Shown: piece by piece, positions 1-12,037 of the stretch
How positions within the stretch are numbered: the first letter of the stretch is position 1
Layout of the letters: every line of letters starts with the position of its first letter
DNA from: Andrena cerasifolii
Lineage: Eukaryota; Arthropoda; Insecta; Hymenoptera; Andrenidae
Assembly (NCBI RefSeq): GCF_050908995.1
Contig: NC_135119.1
Location: 11,470,001 to 11,534,000, forward strand
Length of the DNA stretch: 64,000 bases
Direction of reading: 5' to 3'
The notes under the pieces: generated by a model
What the model was told of the DNA's origin: nothing
Database searches by the model: none
The model's input: the letters and a program-made list of their open reading frames with translations, nothing else
Made by a program: the position numbers and the translations under genes

Positions 1-1705
1 GGGATAAATTAGTGATAAATAATGTGCAATTATCAGTTAGATCGCAACACTTTTCTTCCTGGAACGACCCAAATCTGTCATTTGCCTCAGAATTATAGAG
101 TAGGGATTTGAGTCAAACATAATACATATGTATACTTATTTTCAGCGAATACTTGGAGGGCAAAATTGAAGGAACTTTCAAAAACAAACTTTTCCACTCT
201 AGCACTCGCGTATATATTTGTTCAAAATTTTCATAGTTAAAATGAGAAATCTCAGGAGCGCATCTTAAGTCCTATAAGCATAGAATGGCTGGTTTTCTTC
301 TGTCCAAGGTAAACTGCTAATTTCTCAGGAAGCAAATGTTGAGCGGGAAGGTACAAATTATACAAAGTAATACCCGCTAGTACCAGTTACCAATAAAAAG
401 TTACTCACCATTCGTCATATACTGTTGACATTCGAGAAACCCCTTACTTAAGGCAACCCACATCGCTGAGAAGTCAAACACTCCTGTTGTTGTTGTTTCG
501 TGTACCATCGCTACAAAGCTTATCTTTTCGAGGATACTAACACACGTGCATTATTCGACCTCCGGGTCCTAAAATAGATATCTTCTCGCGCCTCGCCCTA
601 TTTTATCGACAGCCGCCCGGCAATTCCGTAGGAAAGCAAAGAATCGACGAAACTTTAATTTACCAGGCGTGCGTAAATACGAGGACCCACCGTGCCGCTG
701 TACTTATAAACTCCCGCGATATTGACACTCAGGATTGGCGTTTCGCCCTCGTAGTCGCTGTATTTTTAGTACTTCGCGTTTCGTATCCTATGAACCAGGA
801 ACGAGTGCCAAATATTTTCCGTTACTCTCGCGCCCCGTTCCATGGAACGTTCAATTTCGTTATTTCGACGCGACTTATCCTCGCCGGGATGCAATTACGC
901 GCAAGGAAGTTCCCCGCTAGGTGGAGAAATAAGACCGCCCGTTATCGTTATCGCACCGCCGATCGCCAAGGCGCGTCGCTTTATCGGGGATCCTTTGCAG
1001 AGGCCCAGGTTCTAAGCTAGAGAAACGGCAGATTACGACGATACAACATCGCTGTGACATCTGGCAAAGTCCATCTGTTCTGTTTTTGTCGCCGTCAGTG
1101 TCTCTCATCATCAACGGGACCCCCCCACACCTTCGTCCGTGTCCGACGAAGGTCAGCGCGGCCTGGACCACGACGATAATTCGTTCGACAAACATGTTTG
1201 TCGTTTTGCTGGATATTTATGATTTTCTTCTCGATCGTTTCGTCCCCTTTGTTTCCGTGGAAATAACAGCACAAGGCAGATCACTTGGGCCCGTCAGCGC
1301 GTTGACGAATTCCGAAAGTTATTCACGCGCAGCCGTGTAGCCGCGAAACGACAAAACACTGCCGGTGTATCGAGCGTTCGTAAAAAAAATAGCGCCGTGC
1401 CACCGCTGGCAGCGTGCCATTCTCTTATTCTTGAGGCACGGCCAGAGTAAGACACTTTGTTTGCAAACAGCGTGAAAGTAACTCGCCAACGATGTTTCCC
1501 GCTAACATCGGCGTTCCTTTCATATGTTTTCACCTGGCTATTAACCTTAGTACGGCTTCTCGGGTCTTTAATGGCCCCACGCATTCTAATATTATTTACA
1601 GTTCGCTTTGCTTCCTTCAATTAACTGTCTTGTCAGCTTATGCTGAATGATAAAAATAATCAACATAAATAATGCTGCATATGTGTATTACCCAACGAAT
1701 CAGTA
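1..1705. other. Intergenic, no gene recognised
   Basis: The segment from about 480 to 1620 is richer in CpG than its surroundings and holds several short overlapping open frames on both strands (60 to 108 codons). None shows a domain, a splice context or a composition that I can support as coding. No tRNA or clear repeat was seen. The rest is AT-rich. Confidence 0.6.
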
Positions 1706-2097
1706 TACAGGGTGTGTCACCTAACTTTATCACCTGAAATATTTCTGCTATACAATTTAGAATTTTATCGAAATGTTTTCGACTAATGTTGCATAGTTTT
1801 GTGGGGGTCCACGTAGAGTAAGGATGATTTTATTTAACTTTGTGTTTTTTTTTTTAAGTTTTATGAAGAGCCTTTAGTGACCTTCTTATCGGATACCAGC
1901 AAATAAAATATAGCATTCCATTTAAAAAAACAAAGTTGACCTTCGTATCTCATTAAACCCGCCCAACTGAATGAAACTATTGTTACTATACGCCGGCCCT
2001 AACAAAACTATACTACTTTTGTAGAAAATATTTGTATGAAATTTCAAATATAGCAGAAATATTTCAAGTAATAAAGTCACGTGAAACACCCTGTATA
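1706..2097. mobile_element. MITE with CAGGGTG-type terminal inverted repeats
   Basis: Inverted ends of about 45 bp face each other: the left end reads TACAGGGTGTGTCACC and continues to CTGCTATA. The right end is its reverse complement with a few mismatches and closes with CCCTGTATA. TA dinucleotides flank both ends, which fits a Tc1/mariner-type insertion, although the palindromic TATA context makes the exact edge uncertain. The interior is AT-rich and has no transposase frame. Confidence 0.6.
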
Positions 2098-4878
2098 TGT
2101 AGGTGCGGGTAATAATCAATTGCAGTAAACGCTATTCTGAAATGTTACAACATAAGAACGCATTTTTAAATTAATTTTATTCCGTTTGGATAATCTCGCT
2201 GATATATTTCTGTTTAATTAATCATTTATTATTGATTTTATTTGAGGCAGTTGGGTAAAATTGTCGAACATTTTTTTTTTTTGACAATTCGGACACCGCG
2301 GTCCTCATTTACGGCCTCATGTATTAAAAAAAAAATGTTATTAGTCATTTTATAACAGAATACTACTTTTCTCTGTTATTATCTAATTCTGATATACTAT
2401 AAATCTGTTTAATTCGAAATTGATAAAATCTAAGTATCCGAGGGGTATGAAATGGCTCCAAAAGTTAAAAGACGGTCGAAATTATCCTACAGTCATTGAG
2501 AATTGCCTTTAAATACACCCTTTAAAATTGTATCTCGCAAACGTTATTTGCTCTATTTTCTGGAACTCTTAAAACGTTCTTTGATATATTCAAAGTTTGA
2601 TATATTCAAAGTTTTCAAATTGCTCCAACTTATTTAAGTTACTAATATTTTCTGGCACTACTTCAGCCATCGAGCCAGTTGAATTTTTTCGGGTTGCTCC
2701 AATTTTTTCGAGTCGCTAGAAATACTCGGGTGTTCGACACGGTTTGATTACTCGAACAGCTCTACTTTAGTGGCACGTGTATCCACGTGGCAGTTAAGTC
2801 TTTCACTTTGCGTTTCGATCTCACCAATCCTTCTCATGTATAATTAATACAAATAATCCTACGCTTATTTACACAAAAGCACAATTGTCTGTCTTTGTAA
2901 ATGACATTTCCAAATACAACTTCATCCTTCTTTTAATTTTCACTCTTTTCTCTCTAACTATATTTTTCACTCATTCTACACTTTCATATAAATCGTTTCA
3001 CACATAAAAACTCCATTTGAATATAAGAAGACGAGAACCGAAAATCAGTTAAAGTATAAAACTGGTAAAAAAAATTCCCATGATGCAAAGCAAACACTAC
3101 AAATTGCTATTGGAACGATTCCTGGAATTTGATAAACCAGTTAGTGCTCGATATATCTCGTTAACTATGATTGTGCTTCTCGATCCAAGAAAGTTCAATC
3201 AAAATTTATTTAAACAGCTGTCTCTGCCTAAAGTTCTTTTTAAAAATGATATGTTTGGTCACTTTAAAGTATTTACTAAGGCGACACGTGTATGTAAGAG
3301 CTATTTAAAAACGACCAGACGAAACAGGTCCCCTCTTCTTTCCATTCTGCCATTCTTTTATAAATACACGAAGCACCGTTCAAGGCAAACAAATAATTCA
3401 TAAAGTTTAACGCAGGCGACTTGTTGAAGGGAAAATACACGTATGCATGTCTTTTACAATTAGTATAACAAGTATCGCGATAAGGATCTTCCAGATTGTC
3501 TTAACACGAGACAATCGAGTAAGTTGTGGATCTACTTCTGGAAAGCTTCCACACATCGCAATCGCGTGATCGTTTTATCATACGATCGACTCGTTTGTTT
3601 GTTATCTTTGGTGAGGTTTGTTGACGCGAATGGCGTTTACATTAACATACTTGATTTAGAATTGTTCGCGATACTCAGTTTCTCTTGAGTTCTTTCTCGA
3701 TAAACACAGATAAGATTTATTAGGGATGGTTTATCAATTATAGTAGAACCTTGACTATGGGAACACCGTTTGGAAAAATGTAAACATTCGTGAAATGAGA
3801 ATAATTCGTTGCTACAGAAACAGTTTTGGGCTAGTATGCAAAAAGAATGTAATGAAATGGGGAAATTTTTAACTAATTTTTGGTCTAAAACCAACATTAT
3901 GCAGGATAATAATTTATTTATTTATTTATTTAAACGGAAGTCCTTTGATAAATCAATATACAACAGTGTATACACTGAGAAATGAAGCACAGATTAGAAA
4001 ATTACATATGTAATACGCAATATGATGGCAGAATAAGTCACATAGAGATAAGCACATAAAAGCCAATGTAAAGCGAAATAACAGCTAGTTACATGTATGA
4101 TTAATAGGATGGATTATATGAAGTGTCGTAAACTTTTTTTACGTTGACAATCAAGAATAACAACAAAATTCTTTTTCTATGAATCTGATCTTTTTTTTTC
4201 TTTATTTCAAGAAACGAAATTTTTGCAGTTTTAGTCAGTCGTAAAAATAAATCATACGTTTGAGGCGCTGTTTGTATGTCACTCGATAAATGTTTACAAA
4301 TATCCTTTATTATAAGCATTTTAAAATAAGATTCAAAATGAAACCTTAAAACGATCATGTTCCTAATTAGAAATTGTTTTTTTGAACATCAAAAACTGTA
4401 CGTAAATGTACGTGTGCATGTAAATATTTATCAATTTCTTTACTGATGTTATTTCTCGTTTCGTGCTTCCCAAACAGTAGGTATCAGCAAAAGAATTAAT
4501 AATAAATACTTAGATGCATAGGTATATCATGTTACACATTTAATAAAATTATTTCTAGCTCACAGTGTATTTCCTTTCATATGTCTTATCTTGAAGTTTT
4601 CGTTAACTATGCATATTATGGATAAGTAATTGAAATAAAGTGTATGCTATTCTGTTTACAGACAAATGGGGGGTGGGGGGTACTTATTTATTCTTTAAAC
4701 TACAAAAAGGCAGTTTTACCCTAATTCCTAATACTTTTCGAATAAAATCGCTTCTTAATCGTAAGATTTTAGTTGACCCACCCTGGCCAATTAACGATCG
4801 ATTTTCGTGTTGAAGTATACTCGTTCAATTATTATCTGAAGAAATCGATTATTCAAACATTATCTATGTCTACTATAC
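2098..4878. other. AT-rich intergenic DNA, no gene recognised
   Basis: This stretch is AT-rich with many homopolymer runs and a short TTTA repeat near 3910. An open frame of 107 codons at 3080-3403 (+) has no recognisable domain and its base composition matches the surroundings. Nothing else is supported. Confidence 0.5.
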
Positions 4879-5482
4879 TAGGGATTGTAAATTTACCGAC
4901 TTTTTAACCGACTTCAAAAACGAGAAGGTGGTCTTCACCAGGAAAAGAATAGTTAAATATTTTTTTATTTATTAACTCTTTTTAGCAAATAAGCATGCAA
5001 AAAATAATTTGTCTAAACTTTGGTCTCCTAATTGCGACCTAATTTTTGTACAAAATAATCCAGCCGCGGAAAAAGCTCTCTCAGATTTTATACTTGTTGG
5101 TCGGGTAGTCATTAGGAAATTATATGCCATTTGTGTGTGTGTAAAAAATTCCCCTTACTTTTTTCTCTTGAAAATGCGTCCTTAATAATTCATTTTAATG
5201 ACTTGACTTAGATGTTTAGTTTTCTTTTGGATCAGAGTGGGTTCCTCATGAGACACTTCAGTTTTCGCCTTTATTAGAAATTGAAGTTATTCTTTTATTG
5301 CTAACGCAGTATATGTCGAAGGAATTATTGAACGCATATACACGCTATATTACTATATGTAATTTATCGAATTACCGGTAAAAAGTAAATTACCGGTAAA
5401 AGAAAGGCAAATTACCTGTAAAAATTTTAGGGTATTTGCCGCGATTTACTGGTAAACCGGTTTAACAGTATTACAATCCCTA
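4879..5482 (-). mobile_element. Non-autonomous hAT element retaining a dimerisation-domain fragment (copy 1)
   Basis: The element starts TAGGGATTGTA and ends TACAATCCCTA. It is flanked by a perfect 8-bp duplication TACTATAC at 4871-4878 and 5483-5490, the hallmark of hAT integration. Several ACCGGTAA-like subterminal repeats lie inside the right end. On the minus strand, about 5110 down to 4970, an uninterrupted frame reads SERAFSAAGLFCTKIRS and continues to a stop. This is the hAT C-terminal dimerisation (hATC) signature. The rest of the transposase is missing, so the copy cannot be autonomous. The second copy is at 33739-34376 in opposite orientation. Confidence 0.9.
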
Positions 5483-5490
5483 TACTATAC

Positions 5491-6510
5491 TTACGTATTT
5501 TATACAATCGACTTTTCACTATGGAACTAGTCAGTTATTGCGATTAATGCGTCGATAACAGTGATCGTGTACAATATATTGACTGCTTCGCCATTGTGCC
5601 ATACTTTTCGTTCACTTACAGTCATTGAAATCTATAAAAACTAAGAATATCTCATACTGAAATAATGCATTTGATATCGTAGATCATTTCTGATGCCACT
5701 AATATTGTTTAGTAACTGTGTAAATTTAAGTGTTCATTTATTGTAAAGATGCGACCAACTCGGCAGCCAACGTTTAAATAAAACTCGTTGAGCACGTAAC
5801 TTGTAAGCAGCCACTACGCAAAAGAGCATTTTCTGGGAAAATTTACACAAGTTTCTAACAATATGTATGTATACACGTTCCTGCAATGCTAATGGGAAAA
5901 TAAGCGAGCATAGAACGCGGCGCGTCACAATCCTTCTTGGAAGTGGCTTTCAAGCTCCGCGAAACCGAGAATGTCGTCGCGTGTGCGCAAGAATCGGGCA
6001 CGAGAATTGTTTGTAAATTTCCGTTGTGGCAATCGGGTCGATTAAAAGCCGCTGTTGATTCGCGGTCGGTAAACTTTCGCGCGTTCGCCCAGACCGGCGA
6101 TAAAACGAGCTCTTATTAGAATGCCTGGCCTGCAATTTAGTCGAAGGGCTCGAGAAAATGTGGCCGTATTAAGGCAAGGTCCCATTTACGCAACTGCGCG
6201 CCGCGCGCGACCTCTTCGAGCGTTCGAAAGGGTCGATTTTATGAGGCAGCACGCACGAAATGGGCCAATGCGATGCTCCGCCAGTCGCGCACGTCGAAAA
6301 CAGTGGATAGACTAGCCTTCTTCTACACATCTTGCTTTGTGTTTGTATCTGGGACACCGGCTGTTCAGTTCAGTAGCGGAAACAAGGATTTCACACTTCG
6401 CCGTCGCCGAACCCTATTTCACCGTGCTGGGGACACACACAGGTCATTCTGTTCACCTTTCATCTAAATATACCAGATTTGAGGAAAATGTCACCAGTAG
6501 AGCATTTAAA
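5491..6510. other. Intergenic, no gene recognised
   Basis: There is AT-rich DNA to about 5900, then a CpG-richer stretch (5930-6350) with short overlapping frames on both strands. None shows a domain or splice context I can support. Confidence 0.5.
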
Positions 6511-7257
6511 GGATATACTTCCGAATGGCCCCAGTGGCCGATCGACACGAGGTTTGAAGGGAGGGGCGGGGAGGGGGTGTGGACCCTAAATCTAAAATTG
6601 TAGCTTCGGGTATTTATTAGTTTCCGAAGTATTAATAAAAAATTATTGTTAATTTTTTTACAATTTATTTTTTGAACTGCGTACACGTAGCCCTAATGGG
6701 GATCCATCCTATCCTCCCTCCCCCAATTTATTCTACGGACGGTTGGCCGCGTGCCCCTCAGGCGCCTAAAAGGCACGCGTAGGTATTTAGCTGAAATTCA
6801 AAGCCAATTTTCTTGAAATGAAGCGCGATATTAAAAAATTGTATTCTATAGTTTCGTCTTATTTTGGCCCTTAGAATCACCCCTGTAGAGTATTTTTGGC
6901 TATCAATAGAGTAATAGGTATCCACCCTGTATAATAGGATGGATCGCATCCGCAAGTTTCTGGTTCAAATTTCCAAACTCACGGCGATTCGCTACCATGC
7001 GTCACACGCCCGCAAGCGGGCGCGCGCCCCCCGCGCTAGTCTAGCCCCAACCAATACTAATACCCGGAACAAGTTGAAAAGTGGAATGCGTTATGTCGGA
7101 ATAAGTAAACAGACATACTAAAAGTTTTTTTATTAATATTTCGGAAACTAATAAATTCCCGAAGCAACAATTTTAGATTTAGGGTCCACACACCCTCCCC
7201 ACCCTTCTCCTCAAACCTCATGTCGATCGGCCGCTGTGGTCATTCGGATGTATAGCC
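6511..7257. mobile_element. Foldback element with arms of about 135 bp
   Basis: The left arm (about 6511-6645) and the right arm (about 7125-7257) are imperfect reverse complements. Both carry a purine-rich tract (GGGGAGGG type) next to GTGGACCCTAAATCTAAAAT and then TTATTAGTTTCCGAA. The 480-bp spacer contains no transposase frame. The arms have diverged at scattered positions, so the insertion is not very recent. The family is not identified. Confidence 0.75.
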
Positions 7258-8527
7258 CAATTAAAAAATAAATTTATCTAAAAAATGAAGAAGCCGACTG
7301 CAACTTTTTCCCACCCGTGACACCACCAGCAAATGTGCCATTTGTCATCGGTGTTTTAGGTGTATTTAAATTTTTTAAAATTATCTTATTTCACTTCTTA
7401 ATTTCTAGTTCTATAATAAGTGCATGTATGTATAATTATTATTTATTATTATTATTAGCTATTATTCATTATGTAGACGTAAAAAATAAATTTGCATCTT
7501 TTAGGTTATAAAGACGTCAGACCTGGCAAAATAAATGAAAGATATTAGAAGTCAACTGTAGCATGAAAATTTTTTTAACAGTTTATGATATTTTATATTT
7601 TATAATTTTCTCTTTTTGTTGTCATTTTAATTTTGAAATCAGCAGTCAGCAAAGGTACATGCGCTAGTGGCGCCCTCTGCGCCGAGCTTTGCGTCAGCTT
7701 TTCCATTGTAGTGAGACTATACAGTAGAATGCGTGAAAGAAGGTGAATCGTGGCCATAACAAGCTTTCACAAGTCCTGTTTATTTACGTTGAGCGTCACT
7801 GATTGGAGACTGCCGTGGGCGAAAGAAGCGTTTCCGATAAAAAGGCAAGACGCATGTTTATGATTTCCTGTACAGGAGTTTGGTCCAATCAGGTGTTCAC
7901 GCATATACATACATATTTCCTCGGATTAATTCGCATTTCTGAAATGGGCAGACAAGTATAGACGGGTGCGCGTGTTCCAAATCCCGATATAGCTGGCTTA
8001 TAGGGAATGTCATAAATGCTGTTACTTTATTCTACATGAAACATCTGTTTTTAAAGAGCTACATTTAGATCAGCCGAAGGTGCTAAAAACGGTTTAAGAC
8101 TCGGACAATGGCCAAATGACCAAATGTCCAGATGTTTCCCTGGCAATGCGATAGGAAACGAAATTACAATTAATACATTCAGTCGACACTTCCCAGTGCT
8201 CCAAAGTGGTCAGAACTCATAAGAATGACCAGTGGAACCGTGTTATTTTGCCAAATCGGTCTGCACATCGACAAAATAAAAGGCGCGACGCACAGTTGCA
8301 CAGGTGGCAGGCTTTATGAACATGTAAAGGTGGGTGTACACTTGCCACGGGGCAGCCTAACGAGCTAACGTACTATGTGAAGGTAGATCTCCACTATTCA
8401 CAGGAAAACGATTGCGTTTTCGGGTGATCAATGATCTGTTATGTGACGTTAAGGTGGGTGTCCACTTATCACAGAAAAATTAATGGAATTCAGCCATTAC
8501 TGCGTTCTGGGAATCCAAGGAGCTAAC
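7258..8527. other. Intergenic with scattered repeat units AAGGTGGGTGT
   Basis: The segment is mostly AT-rich. From about 8330 onward it carries degenerate copies of a unit beginning AAGGTGGGTGTACACTTGC, seen at 8329, 8451 and again at 8755. These look like remnants of one interspersed repeat rather than a gene. No coding region is supported. Confidence 0.45.
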
Positions 8528-8756
8528 ATGCTAGGTTAAAGTGACCAGACGTCCCGAATTTGAAAACTCACCTGGAAAGCGTTCCGGATTCGACATGTAA
8601 AATTTTTAAGTGTTTTTAATTTTGTTTTAATTCATCAGAAGTACGTCTTTATCATGTAATTAAATAAACTAAGAAAATGGTGTCCTCAGGAATGTGTTAA
8701 GTTTTTTTTTACCGCATTTCAAAATAAAACTGTGGTCACTTTATGCTAGGTTAAAG
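8528..8756. mobile_element. Insertion of about 200 bp with 14-bp flanking direct repeats
   Basis: The 14-mer ATGCTAGGTTAAAG occurs exactly at 8528-8541 and 8743-8756. The DNA between begins TGACCAGACGTCCCG and ends TGTGGTCACTTT, so GTGACCA and TGGTCAC also form short inverted ends. A 14-bp duplication fits target-primed insertion (SINE/LINE-like). The inverted ends would instead suggest a DNA element. The class is undecided. Confidence 0.55.
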
Positions 8757-9294
8757 GTGGGTGTACACTTGCTCCAGGAGGAACTTCAGTCATTACTGCG
8801 TTTTGTGAGCCAAATGACCTGTATGCCACAGCAATTGAATCGAACCTGTGTTCTACTCCTTCGAAAGTAATTCCCAGTTTGTTTTTAAAGTTCCTGACGG
8901 AAACATGGGATACGGGGCCAGGATAGGTGTGGACATTGGCGATAGAAGTGGCGTGATACACTACTACACTTGCTCAGTACAAATACAGCGAATGACGAGA
9001 TTATTGACACAGATAGAAACTTGTTAAACAAGTTTCGTTCCATTTGAAATGCTACTGTTAAATCGAGCATTGTAATATGCGAAACCACGAGCAACCTTGG
9101 CTGAGCGGTTCAGAGAGACAACACCACGTCCCCTTAAAAATTCTATGGCATACAGATCTTACTTCAGGTTTTGGAGCAGTCCATCTTTCCACACTTTGGA
9201 GCATAAACTCGTTGAAACATTTCTAAGACTTCACAAAGTTGCATTTCCTATCACCCCCGAGCTGTTCTCTCATTTCAGGACACCGTGTATACTA

Positions 9295-9533
9295 ATAAAA
9301 AAAATTAAACCGACTTAAAAATAATAAAATGACACTAAAAAGTAAAAAATAATTTTTTCCCTTATTTAATCTACGACTCTCATATTTTTTAAGCCGACGC
9401 CAGATTTACACAGGGTAAATGATGAAGGGCCGACTTAAAAAATATGAGAGTCGTAGATTAAATAAGGGAAAAAATTATTTTTTACTTTTTAGTGTAATTT
9501 TATTATTTTGAAGTCGGTTTTAATTTTTTTTTT
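9295..9533. repeat. Near-perfect palindromic foldback repeat (copy A)
   Basis: Arms of about 100 bp are almost exact reverse complements and are separated by a short loop near 9400-9430. Each arm runs from AAACCGACTT at the outside through AAAATAATTTTTTCCC to ATCTACGACTCTCATA near the loop. A diverged relative lies at 10722-10972, and the outer motif CCGACTTCAAAAA also appears at 4910 and 10437. No coding capacity. Confidence 0.8.
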
Positions 9534-10436
9534 AATTATTTTAAACTTTTTATATATATATTGACACAACAATTTTTGTTCTACTCACAATCAGTGTCCC
9601 AAGCAGAGTAGGGCAAAAAATGTATTCGAATAAAAATTTTTTTCTCGGGATAAAAAATTATTCGTTATTCCGGAATAATTTGATTTTATTCGCGATTCTT
9701 ATTAGAGATCATTCGAATAAAAATTGATTCGATAATAAAATATCCAACTCTGATCCCAAGTACCCTTTCGTAGTGGCATATTTCCTTCACCCCAACTTAG
9801 TGTCTCATTCGTTGCTCCATTACAAACATTGATCCACCTCAAGCCAAGCAACAAAGTAGTACATTGCGGTCGAGCTGCGGTCACTTCGACCTCCATCGAC
9901 AAAGTAGCAGAGCAAAGTGTACGGCTATCTATACGATATGCTGAATATTTCAGCAGCGGTGAAAGACAGCGAGGCCTCCGGGTCTGTTAGAATCTGGTTA
10001 GACAAACGGGCACGCGATTGTTGGCCGGTTACGTGCTATACGCGTGAGTGCCGTCCACCGCGGGGTGCATACCGTTTAAAATGAACAGAACCTTATCAGT
10101 CTTCGGCAGGTACATTAATTTTCACGCGCGTAATGGTTGATCGACTGCCGTGTTAAAATTCTGACGAAGTCGCGTAGAATCCAACGTAGCATGACTTTTC
10201 TGGCATAACGCGATCTCGTAACACAAACGAAGTTACTATTTACCTGCTGGCAGAACAGCATACGCCATACATACGTAATTTTGTGTATCGATCGATCGTC
10301 GCGCGGTAACGTTAACGTAGTCGCTATGCCACATACTTAGTAATCGATTGAGTAGAATGATTTACGACTTCTAGCTCGCTAACTATTGGATGGCGAGTGA
10401 CTTGGCCACCGATAGCGCCAACGGGGTCCACTTTTA
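9534..10436. other. Intergenic, no gene recognised
   Basis: The start is AT-rich and carries repeated ATTCGAATAAAA-like strings (9620-9740). From 9740 onward base composition is more balanced. A minus-strand open frame of 66 codons at 9702-9902 has no recognisable domain. Confidence 0.45.
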
Positions 10437-10972
10437 ACCGACTTCAAAAAGAAAGAGGATCTACGTCCGATGTGTATGTATTTATGTATGTTAGTACGTA
10501 TTATGTTTGTCCGCGAATTTCTCCGTAACTGCTGGACCGATTTTCGCGAAACTTATTGCATTTAGTTTAGCTTGGATCAACTTAAGGCACGGAGAAAGAA
10601 TTAGCGAAATCGGTTAAGAAGTTTTGAAGTTACACCACAAATAAGAAATCAGTTTCATTAACCGGCTTCATTATTAAATAAATGTAGTTATACAAATTAA
10701 ATAATTAAAAAGGACGAAATAAAATTTTTTAAAAAAATCGAAATCGACTTCAAAAAAGTAATAAAAATGCGCTGGAAAATAAAAATTAATTTTGTACCTT
10801 ATTATATACGACTCCCAATTTTTTTAAGTTGGCGCCAGATTTACAGGGTGCAAATTACGAGGCGCCGACATACAAATTTGAGAGTCGTAGATTAAATAAG
10901 GGAAACAATTATTTTTTACTTTTCAGTGCATTTCTCTTTTTTTGAAGTCGGTTTTAATTTTTTTATAATTTT
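10437..10972. repeat. CCGACTTCAAAAA-family repeat including palindrome copy B
   Basis: The unit begins AACCGACTTCAAAAAG at 10437 and contains CTGCTGGACCGATTTTCGCG (10531-10550), wording typical of insect Helitron-like or other interspersed repeats. It is followed at 10722-10972 by a diverged copy of the palindrome at 9295-9533, with the same CGACTCTCAA/GAGTCGTAGATTAAATAAGG arms and the same loop text CGCCAGATTTACA. No transposase frame was found. Confidence 0.6.
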
Positions 10973-11833
10973 CGTGTACCTCTGACCTATGATAGAATTT
11001 CGTTCTGTATTAGATTTTGATGGTGCTATTGTGTCAGATTTTTATGCACTTTGTGGGGATACTGATAAGTGTAATAAATATTATTAAGTTAATATTATAG
11101 TTTCGAATGGGTTCAAATGCACCCTGCGTGCTGAGAATACTTCTGCGATGACTTCTAGGGCCATTTGATGCAAATCCAAATTCTAAATGATTTTAAAACA
11201 TTTGTAAGTTTGCAATCTCTTCGTGGATTAGCTAGCTTGCCCTATCACGTTTCATTTACAGCTAACAACCCCCAAATTTAAATACACCAACGGTCTATTA
11301 CAGAGGTAGTCTATTAAATTTGTACGTTTTCTAATACAACCACAAAAAGATTTGCAAGTTTCTCTGCGCACTTACCTTGGTATGAGTTCTGTTTGAAGGA
11401 GCAATTACAGCGGACCTAAAACGTTTATAAACCGTTCAACGAAGTTTGTTGGTATTCTAGTTTCCCAGAACGCATTGTACGTGGAAAATAATTGCCGACA
11501 AAAAGGTCGCTACGATTAATCAAGTGCCACATATTTTACATCAGCACTGTAAAGGCATCGTCTGCTGAAACATTGTTTCTGTAGCAAACGGCGGGACACT
11601 CGACGTAATTACGTAATTGGAAAATACATGTATCGAAAGTCAAGATAAGAAATCCGCCTGTTTCAATGCTTATATCTAATCTTGGTTTGTTCTCTTTTGT
11701 TTCTTCTAGACTGCCCTCAGTATTTTCTTCCAAGAGGCTGCGATACCCCCGTGCGCGCAAGGACCCGGTACGCATTTCGGCCAAGTAAGTCGATTGGTTT
11801 CGCCTTTGACAAAGGTTATCGGTAGTTTAAAAT
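10973..11833. other. Intergenic, no gene recognised
   Basis: I see no gene, RNA gene or repeat with clear boundaries here. Two overlapping minus-strand frames near 11536-11903 (82 and 65 codons) have no domain and partly overlap the neighbouring repeat. Confidence 0.45.
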
Positions 11834-12037
11834 CTGTGGGTGAGTTCGAGAAGGGCCAACGTCGAAATCGACACGTTCGAAATTTTGCAAAAACTTTATA
11901 CATATATAATTTCTATGTTCTCGGGGGATTTTTCAAAATTCGTTTGATTCAGATATAGTTTAAAAAAAAAATAGTTTGCATTTTTAACTCGATAACAGTC
12001 GAGCATTGACATTGGCCCTTCTTGAACTTCCCCACAG
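11834..12037. mobile_element. Small MITE with inverted ends of about 40 bp
   Basis: The left end CTGTGGGTGAGTTCGAGAAG and the next 20 bases are matched, with a few mismatches, by the reverse complement of the right end, which closes with CTTCCCCACAG. The spacer is AT-rich and non-coding. No clear target duplication is visible, so the superfamily is left open. Confidence 0.6.

Noticed and set aside
6939..7000. Possible tRNA because of GGTTCAAATTTCC
   Set aside because: A B-box-like string alone; no acceptor or anticodon stem can be formed.
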